Assembly: GCA_024345305.1 (NCBI GenBank)
Contig: BRON01000009.1
Span: 372,001 to 436,000, forward strand
Origin: Mrakia gelida
Taxonomy: Eukaryota; Basidiomycota; Tremellomycetes; Cystofilobasidiales; Mrakiaceae
DNA length: 64,000 bases
Direction of reading: 5' to 3'
In this document: positions 42,889-55,700 of the stretch, one piece after another
How the letters are laid out: every line of letters begins with the position of its first letter
How positions within the stretch are numbered: position 1 is the first letter of the stretch
Made by a program: the position numbers and the translations under genes
Notes under the pieces: model-generated
What the model was told of the DNA's origin: nothing
The model's database searches: none
Seen by the model: only the letters and a program-made list of their open reading frames with translations

Positions 42889-44390
42889 TTAGTGAGCGCT
42901 CTTGTGCTCGTGTCCATGAGAGTGATCGTCGTGGTGTCCGTGTCCAGCCTCGATCAAAGGCTTTCCTCCCTTCGCCTCCTCCGCGACCGAGGGGATGACG
43001 GCCGCCCAGGGGTTGTGGTAGGTGAGCTCGTCTGTGAGGGCAAAGGAGGGTGGAGTGCAGTGTCAGCGTTGGGGAAGGGTGAGCAGGTGGGAGGTGAGGC
43101 GTGGAAGGGCGAGACGAGACGAGGGAGGAGGGACAGTTCGGAGGGATGGAAGGGAAGAGAGGACGAACAAGCGCAACCACACTCTGTGCATCGGGAGATC
43201 GTTCCGGCCTGGAGGCTGAGGATCATAACGAAAAACAGGTGAAAGGGAAGGAGGTTAGTGAGGTGGTAGGAGGAGAGGAGAAGAAGGACGAGCGAGGAAG
43301 GAGGGGAACGTACGTGAACCATTGCAGGTCGTGAGAGTCCACAGGGTATCCGGAGCATCCGATGATTCGGTGGTCAATCTGCGAGAGCAACGGAGAAGCC
43401 AAGGGTCAGATACTGAAATGGATCTAGCAGCGTAAGGGCCGAGAGCGTGCAGTAGAGCGGAAAGGGAAGGTGTCGAAGAACGAGCTCTGTCGCTCCTTCG
43501 ACCTCTCCCTTCCTTCCCTTCCCTTCCCCCTCATCCTTCCGAAGCGTCGAGCTCTCCGACCCACAGGCCCTCCATCTTCTCTGCGCCCTACGCTCGCCAT
43601 CCCCTGAGGTCTATCCCTACGCCCTGAGGGGAGGCAGGACGAGCATGATGTGAACGGAGACGGGCCGAGTTCGAGAAGATCTGAGAAGAAGAAGGAGGAG
43701 GGGGAGGGACGAGGGAGAGCGAGCGACCTGACGTCCTCCTCCTCGTCCTTTGCTCCCCCCAGCTGCTCGAGCGAAAGATATACAAAGAGAGTTGACTCAC
43801 GACACCGTTAACGGTAATAGGGTCCTGCATGGTTCCCATCCTGTCCATCATGATAGGCTTCTGGTCGAACACATCGATTCCGGCCATCTGAGAGAAGCGA
43901 GAGAGGTCGAACAAGAGGTCAGCTCTGTTTCGTCGCATATATACTCCCACAGCTCAACCAAGCTGGGGGAGTTGAGCGAGGGCATGGAGAGAAGTCTAGA
44001 ACTCACGTTTCCGAGCATCTGGTATCGCTCAATACCGGTAGCCTGCTCGTAATCGGTAGGGACCTATGATAGACAGCCGACATCGCACGACGACCACGAA
44101 AGCAAGAGCAAGGTCAGCTTCGAGACCTCTCTTCGAGATATATATACACAACTGAGCTCTCAAGAACGTGAAGAAGGAGTGGTTGGGCTCACAGCTCCAA
44201 GAGGAGTTCCAGGACCCTGCATAAGAGGAACGGCGTCCTCCTTGCTCTGAGCAGCCTCCTCGGGAGTTTGCTTGGGAACGATTCCGAGCAGACCCTTCCA
44301 GAACGTCCTCTGGGCGGGGGCGAGGGAAGAGGTGGAGGGGAGGGAGGAGAGAGTTCGAGAGACTCGGGGGAGGGATCGGACGGCGAACAT
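42889..44390 (-). CDS. COX4: Cytochrome c oxidase subunit 4 (mammalian Vb), zinc-binding
   Basis: Nuclear-encoded zinc subunit of respiratory complex IV, on the matrix side of the inner mitochondrial membrane. About 180 residues. The N-terminus MFAVRSLPRVSRTLSSLPST is an Arg/Ser-rich presequence. Conserved blocks: ATGIERYQMLGNMAG, PIMMDRMGTMQDPITVNGV, HRIIGCSGYPVDSHDLQWF and RCTECGCAYEL, whose cysteines are the zinc ligands. A His-rich tail (HGHHDDHSHGHEHKSAH) is unusual and could also bind metal. A TATA-like TATATATT lies about 170 nt upstream, at 44560-44567. Confidence 0.93.
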
Positions 44391-44697
44391 GATTTGAGGG
44401 GAGAGAGGGAGTTGGAGGAGAGAGGGAGGAGGGGAGCGAGGTGAGGAGGAAAACGAGGTTCGAAAACGACAAGCGTTGATCGATTCTGGCTTTGCGTTTT
44501 TTGTTGTTGTTCTTTTCGGATGTGAGGGAGTAAAAGGGGTCGTTTCAAGAGCGGTCTGGTATATATTCGAGAGCTAAATCTACTGCAAAGCGAGAGCTAA
44601 ATCAAAATCTTCTCTCTCCCCTCCTCCTCCTCCTCACTCGTCTACTCCTCAGTCCCCAAATCAACCCGAACCTCGTCTCTCCTCGCTCCCTCCCTCC
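44391..44697. promoter_or_regulatory. COX4 promoter / LAA1 3' region
   Basis: COX4 leader and promoter (leftward), with TATATATT at 44560-44567, plus the 3' UTR of LAA1. No gene is seen. Confidence 0.35.
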
Positions 44698-47600
44698 CTA
44701 ACCGAAACTCCTCAACGCGATCTGAGGAGCGACCTTCTTCTCCACTCCAGCCGAAGCGACCTTCCTACTGCTTTCCACGCTCTGCCTGATGGAGGTCTCG
44801 AGGATCGATTTCGCTTCCGGGCTGAGGGTGGCCGTCGCGTCTCGGAAGGACGAGGGAGCTTGGGACGCGAGGGAGAGGAGGTTGGCGACGACGAGGGAGT
44901 GGGTGGGAGTTGAGGGGATAGCGGTTGGGTCGAGGAGGAGGATGAGAGTTGGTAAGAGGATGGTGTAGGTTCGGGTTTCTAGAGAGGGAGAAAGGCACGG
45001 GAGTCGAGTCAGTCTTTGTTCGCCTTCTCACGTTCCTCGATGGATGAAGTCGAAAGCGCCGGACGGATACTCACTAGACTCCTCTCCGTTGATCCCAGCA
45101 GCAAAGCCAACGAAAGCCTTCACCACATCCTCCACTCCAGCCATCCTTCCGTCCGACTTGTCCAGCTCATCCGCGATTTCGACGACTCGTCCGATGAAGG
45201 CAATCAACGAGGGAACGATCTGACCGACGCAGTACTGCATGGTTGGGTTTCCTCGACTCGAGGTGAGGATGAGGGTCTTGGCGCATTGGACGGCGGTGAT
45301 AGCGATCTGATCGTGGGGAAGAAAGGAAAAGAAGGAGAAGAAGAGTCAGCTTCGAGAGGTGAAGAAAGACGAGGAACGAGAGGAGAGAAAGAGAGGGAGA
45401 AACGCACCTCGTCCTCCTCCGAAAGTTTTTGACCAATGATGTCGCACGTTCGCTCAACGACGGCTCGACCGATCTTGACCTCGGCGGGGAGAGCAGTGAG
45501 GAGAAGGGTGAGAGCGAGGAGGTTGTTCTTGACTTTCGTCGCCGCGACGGCTCCAGATCGTCCCCTTCGAAACCAAATCACGAATAAGGTCAGCAACAAC
45601 CTCGCGTTCTCCTTGAGCACGTCCTTCGTTCGTTCGACTCACCTCATCTCCTCAATATGTCCAATGCAAGCCGAAAGAAGTCCGTTGATGACCCTCGGGA
45701 AGACCTGACCTGACTGCTGTCTCGAAGCGTACGCTCGGTCACAGAGCATCTTGAGGAGCATGAGCGTTGGTCCAGCGAGATCGACTCTTGAGGATTCGTC
45801 CTTGAGGAGTTCCGAGTAGAGGTAGATCGAGACGGCGTAGAGATCCTCGCGTTGACCGACTGGGAAGACGTCGACGATTTCCATGTAGGCGACGAGGGCG
45901 GTCTTGATGAGGTTGACTCGGTCGGTGGCGGAGTCGGAGGTGAATCCTGTAAAGGTTCGGAGGAGGGATAAAGGGGGGGGGGGGTTAGGGAGTTTCGAAG
46001 AAAGAAGAGACGAGAGAGAAAGAGGAGACGACGAACGAGCAGGCTCTCCAGCAGCTGGGATAGCTTGACGAAGAACGTAGGCGACGACGGCGAGGCATCG
46101 ATGGAGTTGAGAGGGTTCCGAGGAGGATCCAGGGTCGTCGGATCTGCGGAACGAAGAAAGAAGCAAGTCAGCACCGAGAGGGAAAGTCGAGCAAAGAACG
46201 AGAAGTCGAACTCACGCGATCGCTCCCTTCGCGAGGGCAACAGCATGACTCTTCGCCAACGATGCCAAAACGAGCACCATCTTCGCCTGAGCAACCGGAG
46301 GCGCCGTCATCGCCAGTCGGTAGAAGAGCGTGCAAAGCTCATCGAAGATGGGACCTTCGAGAAGGACGTTCCCCGAGAACCTCTGCTCGACGAGACTCTT
46401 CATGGCCGTCAACGCGACCATGGGAACCGACACTCCCGTCTCCGAGTGGTAACTCGAGCTCTCTCCTGCCGACGTAGCGAGAGCTTCGAACGCGAGTCCG
46501 TATACGACGAAGAAGTAGGTGGTAGGATCCGATCGTTGAGCTGGAGCTGGAGGAGGGGAGGTTCCGACGGGGAGTTCGACTCCGTCCATGGCGCTGAGGA
46601 CGTAAAGATCCTGTTCCTCCATCGTCGAAGCAACGGCTTGAAGGATGGGAGCCCAAGAGCGTTCGTAGTAAGGGAGGAGTACTTCTCGTCCGAGTCCTGA
46701 CGCGGCGAGGTCGGCTGAGGATCCCATCGACGACGAGCCAGGGCCTGCTTCGGGATCCGTTCGAATGCGAGCGTAGTCTTGAAGGGAGGTGACCCAGAAG
46801 GGAGCGAGGGCTGCTCGATGAGGTTTGATGACGTCTCGGAGGTATTCCTGTCGGAGGGAAGAGGACTGGAGTTCGGCCCAAGCGGTGAGGATCGAGATTT
46901 TGAGCATGATGGACGCGTTGGTCGAGAGGTCGCGAACCTCGCCGAGGGAGGCCATGTCGGCGTCTGATACAGAAGAGAAAACGGAAGGAAGAGTCAGATC
47001 GAGGTTTGACGCGTCGAGGAGATTGAGAAGAGACGAGAGAGCTCGAAGAACGAACCTTGACACTGCTCGAGAGCGTTCGTGAGAAGCTTGAGGATCCTTC
47101 CCATTCGATCAACCTGCTTGATGACTCCACTTCCGACGAAGACGGCGCAGATCTGGACGGCGCTAGCGAGGACCTCGGGAGTCGAATCGGAGGCGAAGGC
47201 GGGGGTGAGAGCGGCGGCGATGGGAGCTTGATGCTGCTCGAGGAGGAGCGATCCTTCGAAGTCCGGGTCCGGCGAGAGAGCGAACGTCTGCGAGCAAAAG
47301 AAAGAAGGGTTCGAGGTTAACTCGAGTCAAACGAAGACTCAGAGGAAAAAGAGGGAGGAAGGAGAAGCGAAAAACTCACCTGAATCACATCCCTTAGCAC
47401 CGTCAACCCCTGCAACCTAATCTCCGTCACCTGAGCCGTCGAAGCGGAGAACGCCATCCTGATGAGATCTCCCACCCTCGAAACCAACATCGCTCTCGGG
47501 TTGAGGTTCGTCTCCCTCGCCAACAACGAGTTCAACTGCTCCGGTCGTCCAGCCGAAACGACAGCGACGACGATGTCGTGCAAGCACTGAAGAGCGAAGA

Positions 47601-50600
47601 GTTGCGTCCTCCACCTCGAGGTGAGTCGGATCCCAGCCGCTTTGGCAGCTTCCGTGGACGCAACGATGGATTCGACTTCGTCGTCTTGGAACCGAGAGGC
47701 CTGAGCGGCGGTGGTGCTCGTCGAGGAGGTGACCTGTTGCGACGCGGTCGTTCGGTTCATGATTCTCTGGCAGAGATCGATCCATCCCGAGGGCGACGCT
47801 GCTGAGGTCTGCTTGGCCCAGTTGGAGATGACGTCTCGAACTCCTTCGATACTCGGATCGTCGTCGAGAAGTCCGAAGAGGTCCTCGACGAGTTGGTTCC
47901 CTCCTAGTTTGGACATCAACGGCGCGTCTCGCTGTACGAGTTGGTAGAGAGCGTTGACCGAGGCGACCTTGAGGGGACGACGAGCCGAGGCGAGGTGGGT
48001 TCGGAAGGAGGCGACGAGTTTGGGGACGTCGACTTGACTGGGAGCGAACATGAGGAACTGCTGGTGGCACTTGATCGCCTCGACTGAGATCCCTTCGTCC
48101 TCCTCGAGCGAGAACTCGTTGACGAGGATGAAGACCAACGACCTGACGGCTCCTGCTTCTTGAAGTTCGGGTCCGAGCACTCCGACGATGGCGCTGATGA
48201 TCCTGCAGACGATCTGGTAGGCTGGGAGGTCTCCTCGAATGTTCACACTTCCGATCGATCCTCCCTCCGGCTCGTGGGTGTCGGTGAGGTATATGCTGGC
48301 GAGTTGACCGAGCGTGGACGAGATGAAGGGAGAGTAGGAGAGACTGGCTGCTGTGATGACTTGAGCGAGCGAGGTCATGGACCAGAAGTGGACGACGGGA
48401 TGGGGATCGTTGGCGAGCGAGACGAGGATGTTGACCATCGTTTTGAGGAGAGGACCACCGATGAGACTTCCGACGAAGGTGTAGATGGCTCCGAAGGAGA
48501 GAGCACATCCTGCTCGAGACTCGGGGTTTCGGTTGTTGACGATTTGGTCGACGAGCCACTGGATCGAGGTGTTGAGGAAGGTGGTTCCGCTGATGCTGGC
48601 GAGTCGACCGAGAGCTTCGCTTCCGGCGGTTCGAAGGGTGAGATCGCTGTCGAGGACGGCGTCCTAGATGAAACGAAAAAGTGGAGATAAGTCAGCAAGA
48701 AGAAACGAGACGAAGAGGCGCGAGTGGTCCGAGAGAGACGCGACGAACCTGGAGGATCTCTTTCATCGACCCAGCGACTCGACCACTTCCCATCGTATCC
48801 TTCCCCTTCCTTCCTCCCGTCGCCATGACCTCCCTCAGACTCCTCCTGACTGCCTCGACCGAATTGACGAACACGGCCATCTTCCTCGCTGGGTGCCTCT
48901 CGAGCTTGCTCGACCGAACGTGGGCGACGACCTGGGACAGGATCTTCGCTTGAGTGTCGACGTCCTGAGCTGGGAGAAGGATCGCGAAGAGTTCGATGGC
49001 TGCATCGACGACTCCGGTAGCTGCTGGTGGTGGCGAGGGGAGGGATTGTTCGATGGAGACGGTCGAGAGAGTCGAGGAGGAGGAGAGAGGAGAGGAGGTG
49101 CAGAGGGAGAGAGGATCGTTGTCGACGGATCCAGGGATGGGAGAGGTCAGCTGGAGGGAACGAGAAGGCGTGGTCAGCAAGCTCGTAGGGGGAAAAGAAG
49201 ATAACAAGAGAGGAAACGAGAGCGAAGAGGAACTCACGAGCGACTGAATCTCAACCTCAACTCCATCTCGATTCAACGCGTTCGACCCCGTTCCACTTCC
49301 TCCTCCTCCATCCAACTCCACAGGATACTCATCCCCGGTCACCAAACTCGTCACTCCCGACGCGTACCCATCCACCGACGCCCAAACTCCAGCAAAATGA
49401 CCTGCACTCGCCGCGATGGCAGCCTGAGTCGCCGATCCTCCAGCGAAGTTGTCCGGATCTGCGAAGACGGCGACGGTCGCGGCGAGGAGGGATGGCTGGA
49501 GGGATTCCGTTGCTGGTGAAGGTCCGAGGACGGTGAAGCACTGGAAGATCCTCTTGCGAAGCATCGTCTCTCGTTCGGAGAGAGAGAGCTGGGGCGTCCT
49601 CGAACCGATGTGACCTGAGGACGACGCCGACGAGAGTTGCTGTTCGCGAAGAGCTTCGGCGTGGAGGGAGGTGAAGGTGTTGATGAAGGTGAGGGTGTTT
49701 CCGAGGAGAGCGACGAGCCGTCGTGCGACGTCGAGGTTGACGAGCTGGGTGAGGTTGTGTCGAAGGAAGGAGAGGATGGAGGTGAGAGTGGCTTCCCTGA
49801 CGTCGAGGAGGAACTTCCATTCGGCTTCTCCTCGAGCTCCCGTCGACGAGTCCTTCGACGTGGGTTTGGGGAGAGCGTTCCTCCAAAGGACGAGGAGTTG
49901 AGGGAGATGTAGCTTGACGAAGCTGGGTCCGAGAGTCATGAGCGATCCGATGAGTGTCCACGCGACTTGAACTTCGATGGTCGCGATCTTGACGTCGTGC
50001 TCTCCGGCTCGTTTGAGGAGGGAGATGGCGAGATCGAGGACGTTGGCCGAGAGATCGTACGAGACGTAGAGAGGCCTCTCTGGGATGACGGCGATGAGGG
50101 AGGAGAGAGCGAACGCGCGTCCCATCATTCTGGATCCGATGTCCGTTGGCGCGACGGGAGTTCCAAGCATTCCGACGTCCTTGTTGAGATCCGAGAGGAT
50201 GGAGGTGATCGTTTTGGAGAGTCGAAGAGGAGTGGTATGGCAGAAGCACCTCAGGCACCAAGCGGCTGCGACTCGAACGGACTGACTCGGATGAGTGACG
50301 AGGCGAAGGAGGGGATCTGAGAGAACCTCTTGGACGGGAGGAGGAGCGTTTCCGAGTTGTTCGAGCAGACCTGCGATCTCGTTGAGGACTGGGACGAGGA
50401 CGAGTTGGGTGGGGGCGACGATCCCTGGCATCGGCGATGGCGACCACTTCTTGAGGTAGGACGAGACGAGTTCCCTGATGGCTCCGATCTGACCTTGCTC
50501 GCTGAGGAGACGCACTCCGATGAGATCTCTGAGGAGGATTCCGACCGACTTCCTGACGACGAGGATCTCGTGTTTCGACTGGGTGTTCCTGATGAAGGAG

Positions 50601-52165
50601 ACGATGTCCGTGAGGAGATGTCCCAGGATCTCAGGGTAGTGAGCCTCGACGTAGGTCGCTCCGAGCGTGCTGAACAGCGTCGAGTAGACGTCGACGATGG
50701 CGTTCCTCGTTTTCCTCGAGGTTCCTTGACGGTTGAAGGGAGTGGAGAGTTGATGAAGCATCTCGTTGGTGGTGAGGAGGGTTTTGGACGCGTCCTGAGC
50801 CGCTCCTGAGGGAGTACTTCCTTGATCGTCGTCGTCGTCGGGGTTCGTCGATTTCTTCTTTTTCGGAGCCTCGACGATGGGAGCGGATCCTTCGACTTGG
50901 GTAGCGGCGAGGAGATGAGCGATGAGATGGGAGAGGGAGCGGCGAGTTTGATGGTCGGCGGTCTCGAAGGATTTGAAGGCGGGGGTGAGGATAGATTCGA
51001 TGTCGGAGAGGGTGGTGACGAAGGTCGTTCGTTGAGCGAGGGTTTGGAGGGCCTGGAACGAAGAGAGCAAGTCAGTCGACAGTAAGGCAGGTCTACGAGA
51101 TGGATCTGAAGACTTACCTCGGCGCAGACTCGCTGGATACTGAGAGCTTTGTCGCTCAGACCGTTCCTCAGCTGCTTGAGAATGTCCTTTCCGAGCTGAT
51201 CCGAGACGGCTTTGCCTGCTGTGATGAAGGACTTCTGCATCGCGAGAAGAGCGTGATATCGAAGGATGACGGGCTGAGAGTGGATGAGGCGAGAGCTGGA
51301 TCAGCTTTAGCTTGAGCAGCGACGGTCGAAGGAGAAAGAGGGAGGGAGGGAGGGAAGGAGGAGTGCGAGCTCACCTGAGCGTTGGCTTTGAGAAGCTTGA
51401 GAGCGGCGAGACAGATGTCGGACATGAACGACATGTTCTGAGAGGTACGAAAGCACGAGATGTAACGATCAGCTTCAGCTCTCGAAGCTCCAGGTGAGGG
51501 AGGCGAGAAGAGCCAGGGAGGGAGGGAAGGGGAACGAGGGCCGACTCACGTTCGCACCGAGCTCCTTCATGACCTCTCCTACGACATACCAGCAAGCGAC
51601 CTTGGTCTCCCTCTCAGCCTCCTTAGCGCCTCTGGGTACCTCTCCTCCAGCGACCTTCAAGATCTCCCTAACGAACTCGAACAAGCTCCTGTTCTCTGCC
51701 TTCTTGTGGAGGACGACGAGGCATCTCGCGACGAGGTGACGGATCGGACGACCTGGTTTCGGAGAAGAAGCGGGAGGGGAAGTGAGGATCTTGAGGAGGG
51801 AGGCTTCAAAGGCGGGCTGGACAGGTTTGATGTCGTCCTGGAGAGAGCGAGAGAGCGAAGGAGGAACGAGTGAGCTCGAGAGAGGAAGGGGGAAGATGGG
51901 AAGGAGCTCGCCGAGGGAAGGGAAAGAGTTGAGCACTCACGACGGTGAGATGGATGAGAGCAGCTTCAGCTTTGGATAGATATTGGAGAAGGAAGATGTC
52001 GGATTGATCCGAGGTGAGTTTGGACTGGGAAAATTGAGAGGAAAGGCGACAAGTCAGCTCGAGAAAGGAAGGAGGAGGGAGGGAGAGCTCGTCGTCGTTC
52101 TCGTCGTCCTTCTCGCTTGGACTGACCTGGTCGAGGACGAGCGCGTCCACTGTGTATTCCTCCAT
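44698..52165 (-). CDS. LAA1: HEAT-repeat protein Laa1/HEATR5 (AP-1 accessory factor)
   Basis: Very large HEAT-repeat protein, about 2,000 residues, matching the size of HEATR5B/Laa1, which helps AP-1 clathrin adaptor function at the trans-Golgi and endosomes. More than a dozen exons with long uninterrupted central ones (about 48756-51050). The start MEEYTVDALVLDQ at 52165 leads into KPVQPAFEASLLKIL and RHLVARCLVVLHKKAENRSL. Repeats follow: SDICLAALKLLKANAQ, ILRYHALLAMQKSFITAG, DKALSIQRVCAE, RNAIVDVYSTLFSTLGATYV, VRVAAAWCLRCFCHTTPLRL. A Ser/Pro-rich break precedes the second half: LRTAGSEALGRLASISGTTF, NRNPESRAGCALSFGAIYTF, HFWSMTSLAQVITAASLSYS, SVEAIKCHQQFLMFAP, ALQCLHDIVVAVV, IRMAFSASTAQVTEIRLQGL. 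It ends KVAPQIALRSFG. An additional 5' exon cannot be excluded. Confidence 0.87.
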
Positions 52166-52761
52166 TCCCAGTTCGATTGAAAGACTTCTCGGAGACTGAA
52201 AAGAAGAGTCGAAAAAGTATAGAAGACGGCCGTTGGTTGGTGACGAGGGGGAACTGTGCGTTCGAGCCGACTTGGTTTCGTCGCCTCCTCCTCCGCTCGC
52301 TCCCTTCCCTAAACACCCACCCCTCCCTCCTCCCTCCTCTCCTCCCAATCTCTAGGGTTAGCTGTCTTTTAGACGCAATCACTACAACTCCTTATCATCG
52401 CATTAGTCGATTCGATAACCCACACTCTTCGAGCAGGTCTTCAACCGTCAGTCCAGCTTCCGTTCCTCGTCCCTCCCTCCTCTCTCCCTTCCCACCTTCC
52501 CCCCTATCAGCGAGGGCCCATCGCTCGCTCGTGCGCTAACCCTTCTTGCTTCTTCTTTCTTTGATTGCTTTCATCAGAGATCCTTTGTGATCCGAGCCTC
52601 CTCTGTCTCCCTTTTTGTTTTAGTTTCTCTTCCTCTCTTCTTGTTCTCTCCCTTCCTTCCCCTTCGACAACCCACCAAGGTCGCGCCCCGCCCTCCCCTT
52701 CTCAACAAACTCTCCCCTTCACCCGTCCCTCCCTCTTCCCTCCCTTCCTTTCTTCACCACG
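52166..52761. promoter_or_regulatory. Divergent promoter region LAA1 / PBP1
   Basis: Head-to-head spacer of about 600 nt. From about 52440 to the PBP1 start it is a strongly pyrimidine-rich leader (CCCTCC/CTTCC runs). No specific element and no gene are seen. Confidence 0.4.
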
Positions 52762-55700
52762 ATGGCGACCAAGAGCAAGCTCAGACCTCGTCCTCCTTCC
52801 GAAGTGTCTACCCTCCAAGGGGGAGCACCAGTAGCGGTCGGTCTCGGCTCAACTTCACCAGGAGGAGGAGGTCAAGGAGTTCAACCACCTTTCGTCACGC
52901 CAGGACAGCAAAGGTCAGCTTCCCTTCCCTTCCCTCCCACCCTTCGTCTCTACTGCCCTTCACAAGAGGCCTGTGCTCTCAGAGCATGCTGTCCTAGCCG
53001 TCATCGTTCGAGCTGAAGCTGGGCCGAGGTGATGCCGTTTCAGACGAGGCGGTTCGAGATGTGTGGGTTGCTCTCGAGAGCAAGGCAGGAGCTAGACAGC
53101 TCTCGAAAAAGCCGCTCGTGTGACCTTGATCTTGTAGAGAAGATCAAGATCAGAGCTGGGAGGTCGTCTGAAGCTTGTAGAGCTCCTCCTACCTGTCGAG
53201 ATCCCGCTCTCAGCGACTCCCATCTCTCCCTCCACTCCCTCCTCTGCCCTTTCCCTCCTTTCGCAACTCATCTTCACGCGCCATTTGAACTGCTATTCGC
53301 GCCCATCTCCCCTTCGAAACCGTTGACTGACTCTCTTCGTTCTTCTTCCCTCCCATCCTCCAGACGAGGAAGCTGGCGAGACACCGCTCCTTCTCCTGCC
53401 TCCTCCCCTACTCCTCAACCCGGTCCACGAGCTTCGGAACCAGCTCCTGCTCCCAAACTCGCTTCCAACCTCTCCACCACTTCCATCCCTTCCCTCGGCT
53501 CCTCAACTCCTACCAAGAAACCTCAGCAAGCCAACGACCCTCTTCTCAGCGAGAAGATCCTTCAGCTCAAGATCTCAGGCATGCTCGTTCGTTCAACTCA
53601 TTCTCCTCTCTCCTTTCCCCGACTCTCGCCGCCGAGCTGCAGGAAGCTGACTGTTTGACTGCTTCTTTGGTCGGTATCTACAGAGCCAGAAGGTCGAAGT
53701 CCTCCTCAGATCCTCCCAGAAGTTTGAGGGAACGCTCGGAGACCTCGACAGGTCTGGACCTGGAGAGTCGTTTGGAGTCGTCCTCAAGATGGCTAGGGAC
53801 GTCAGCTCGCCTCACAAGGGAGTCCAGAGGGAGATCGTCTTCCCCAGCAGAGATGTCGTCGACGTCAGGATCTTCGGAACCGAGGCTTCAGGTGCTGGGT
53901 CGTCGAAGCCTTCGGGCAGGGAAGGTGAGCTCTTCGTCCTTCCTCGTCTTGTCGCGCGAGCTCGCGCCTCCCTCCCATTCAGCTCTCTGACTTCTTTCAT
54001 TATTTCTCACTCTCGCTGGCAGGTTTCCAAACCGATACCGACATCTCTCGATCCACTCCTCTCGGTCAGGAGCGAGAGCTCACTCCCTGGCAAGCTCCCT
54101 CCTCAGCCTCGACTTCGGCCAACCACTCGATCGGAGGAGGAGGAAAGGGAGACGCCGACACCTTCGGTGCTCCTACGAACGGCCGAGGATGGGATCAGTT
54201 CGCCGAGAACGAGAAGAGGTTCGGAACCAAGTCGGATTTCCACGAGGAGCTTTACACGACCAAGCTCGACAGGACGGGGAAGGACTTCAGGGAGAGGGAG
54301 AGGCAGGCCGCGATCATCGCTCAGGAGATCTCTCAGGTGAGCTTTTCCTTCTTTGTTTGTTGCGAGGAGGTTCAGGGAAGGATTCTGCGATATTTGGCGG
54401 AAAAGAGCTTGAGCTGATCATGTTTCTACGTTCCGTACGAGCAGAGCACTTCGTCGAACCCTCATCTTCAGGAGGAGCGAGGCCAAGCTGTCGACTCGTC
54501 GCTCGGAGAGGAGGATCGGTAAGTCGCAGTCTCTTCTTTCCTTTTTCTCTGACTTGACTCGTAGCTGAACCTCGTTCGTCTTTGCTCTCCTCTCTCAGAT
54601 ACTCTGGAGTCGTCCGAAGCACCAACGCCTACGTCCCACCAGGAGCTCGTCGGTCTGGCGCCTCCCCTCTCCCTTCACCCACTCCCTCTTCCATCCTCGT
54701 TCAATCCATGGCCGCCAAACCTCCCACCAATGGAACCGCTACCCCTCTCGCCCACCCAGCTCCCAGTGCCATCGCCGCGACAGCAGGAATGGCTCGAAGC
54801 AGCTCGTCGGCAGGAGGAGCTCAACCCTCGACCAAGACGGAGCTTCCTCGAGGACCTTCGGACGATCAGGGAGCGCTGAGGCAGGCCGTACCGTCGTTGA
54901 GAGTTCCTTCGACTGGTTCTGCTGCAGAGGAGGTGCCTGTGAGTTCGATTCGAGTTTTCGCTCGCGAGCGCGAGCGCGGAAGGAGACGAGGAGCTGACCT
55001 TGAGCTTCGAATGTTCGTCCGTCCGACCAGGGTGGAGAGAAGAGCGCTCTGTCGGCTTTCCACGAGTTTGTCAAATCGGATCGACAGCGGTTGGAGCTCA
55101 AGAAGAAGCAGATGGAAGGGAAGGCCAAGTCGGAGAAGGACAAGAGGCTGAAGGAGCTCGTTCGATTCGGACAAGACTTCAAGGTCCGTTCTCGTCCTCG
55201 TTTATCTGCCCTCTTTCCTTCGCTGACCTCTCCTCGCTCCTGTCTCATCTTCTCCTGCAGCTCAAGACCAACATCCCCGAAGATCTCGTTCCCATCCTCG
55301 CGAAGGACGCCGACAAGCAGAAGGCCATCATCGAGAAGGCCCACGCCGACGCTCTTATCGCTTCCACCCGAACCTCCCCTCTCATCTCCAAATCCGCCGC
55401 CGTTCCCCCTCCCGTGACTCTCAACTCCTCCTTCGCCAACCGTCGTCAGATCGTCGGTAACGCAGCCGTCGCTCCCTCCGCTGCCGCCGCCGCTCTTGCC
55501 GCCCGAGGAGGAGGAAAGATTGCCATGAACATCCAGGACATCCCTCCCTTCAACCCCGCCGCGAAGAGCTCGAAACCTCCGGCGACGCTGGGAGTCGGAG
55601 CTGGAGGATCTTCGGTACCAGCTGGACCTCCTTCCCCTGCTTTCTCGAGTGCTAGTCAGGCCAGTGCAGCGAAGTTGAACATCAACGCTCCCGCTTTCGT

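Noticed and set aside
47417..48559. Long minus-strand open frame of 380 codons overlapping LAA1
   Set aside because: It is an Arg/Ser/His-rich shadow in another frame of the long LAA1 exons, with no domain pattern.
49329..50447. Minus-strand 372-codon open frame
   Set aside because: Same case: a shadow frame of LAA1 with Arg/Ser/Pro bias and no family blocks.
53020..53200. C/D-box snoRNA in PBP1 intron 1 (GTGATGC ... CTGA)
   Set aside because: The possible C and D boxes are about 150 nt apart with no terminal stem seen; kept only as a low-confidence structured intron.
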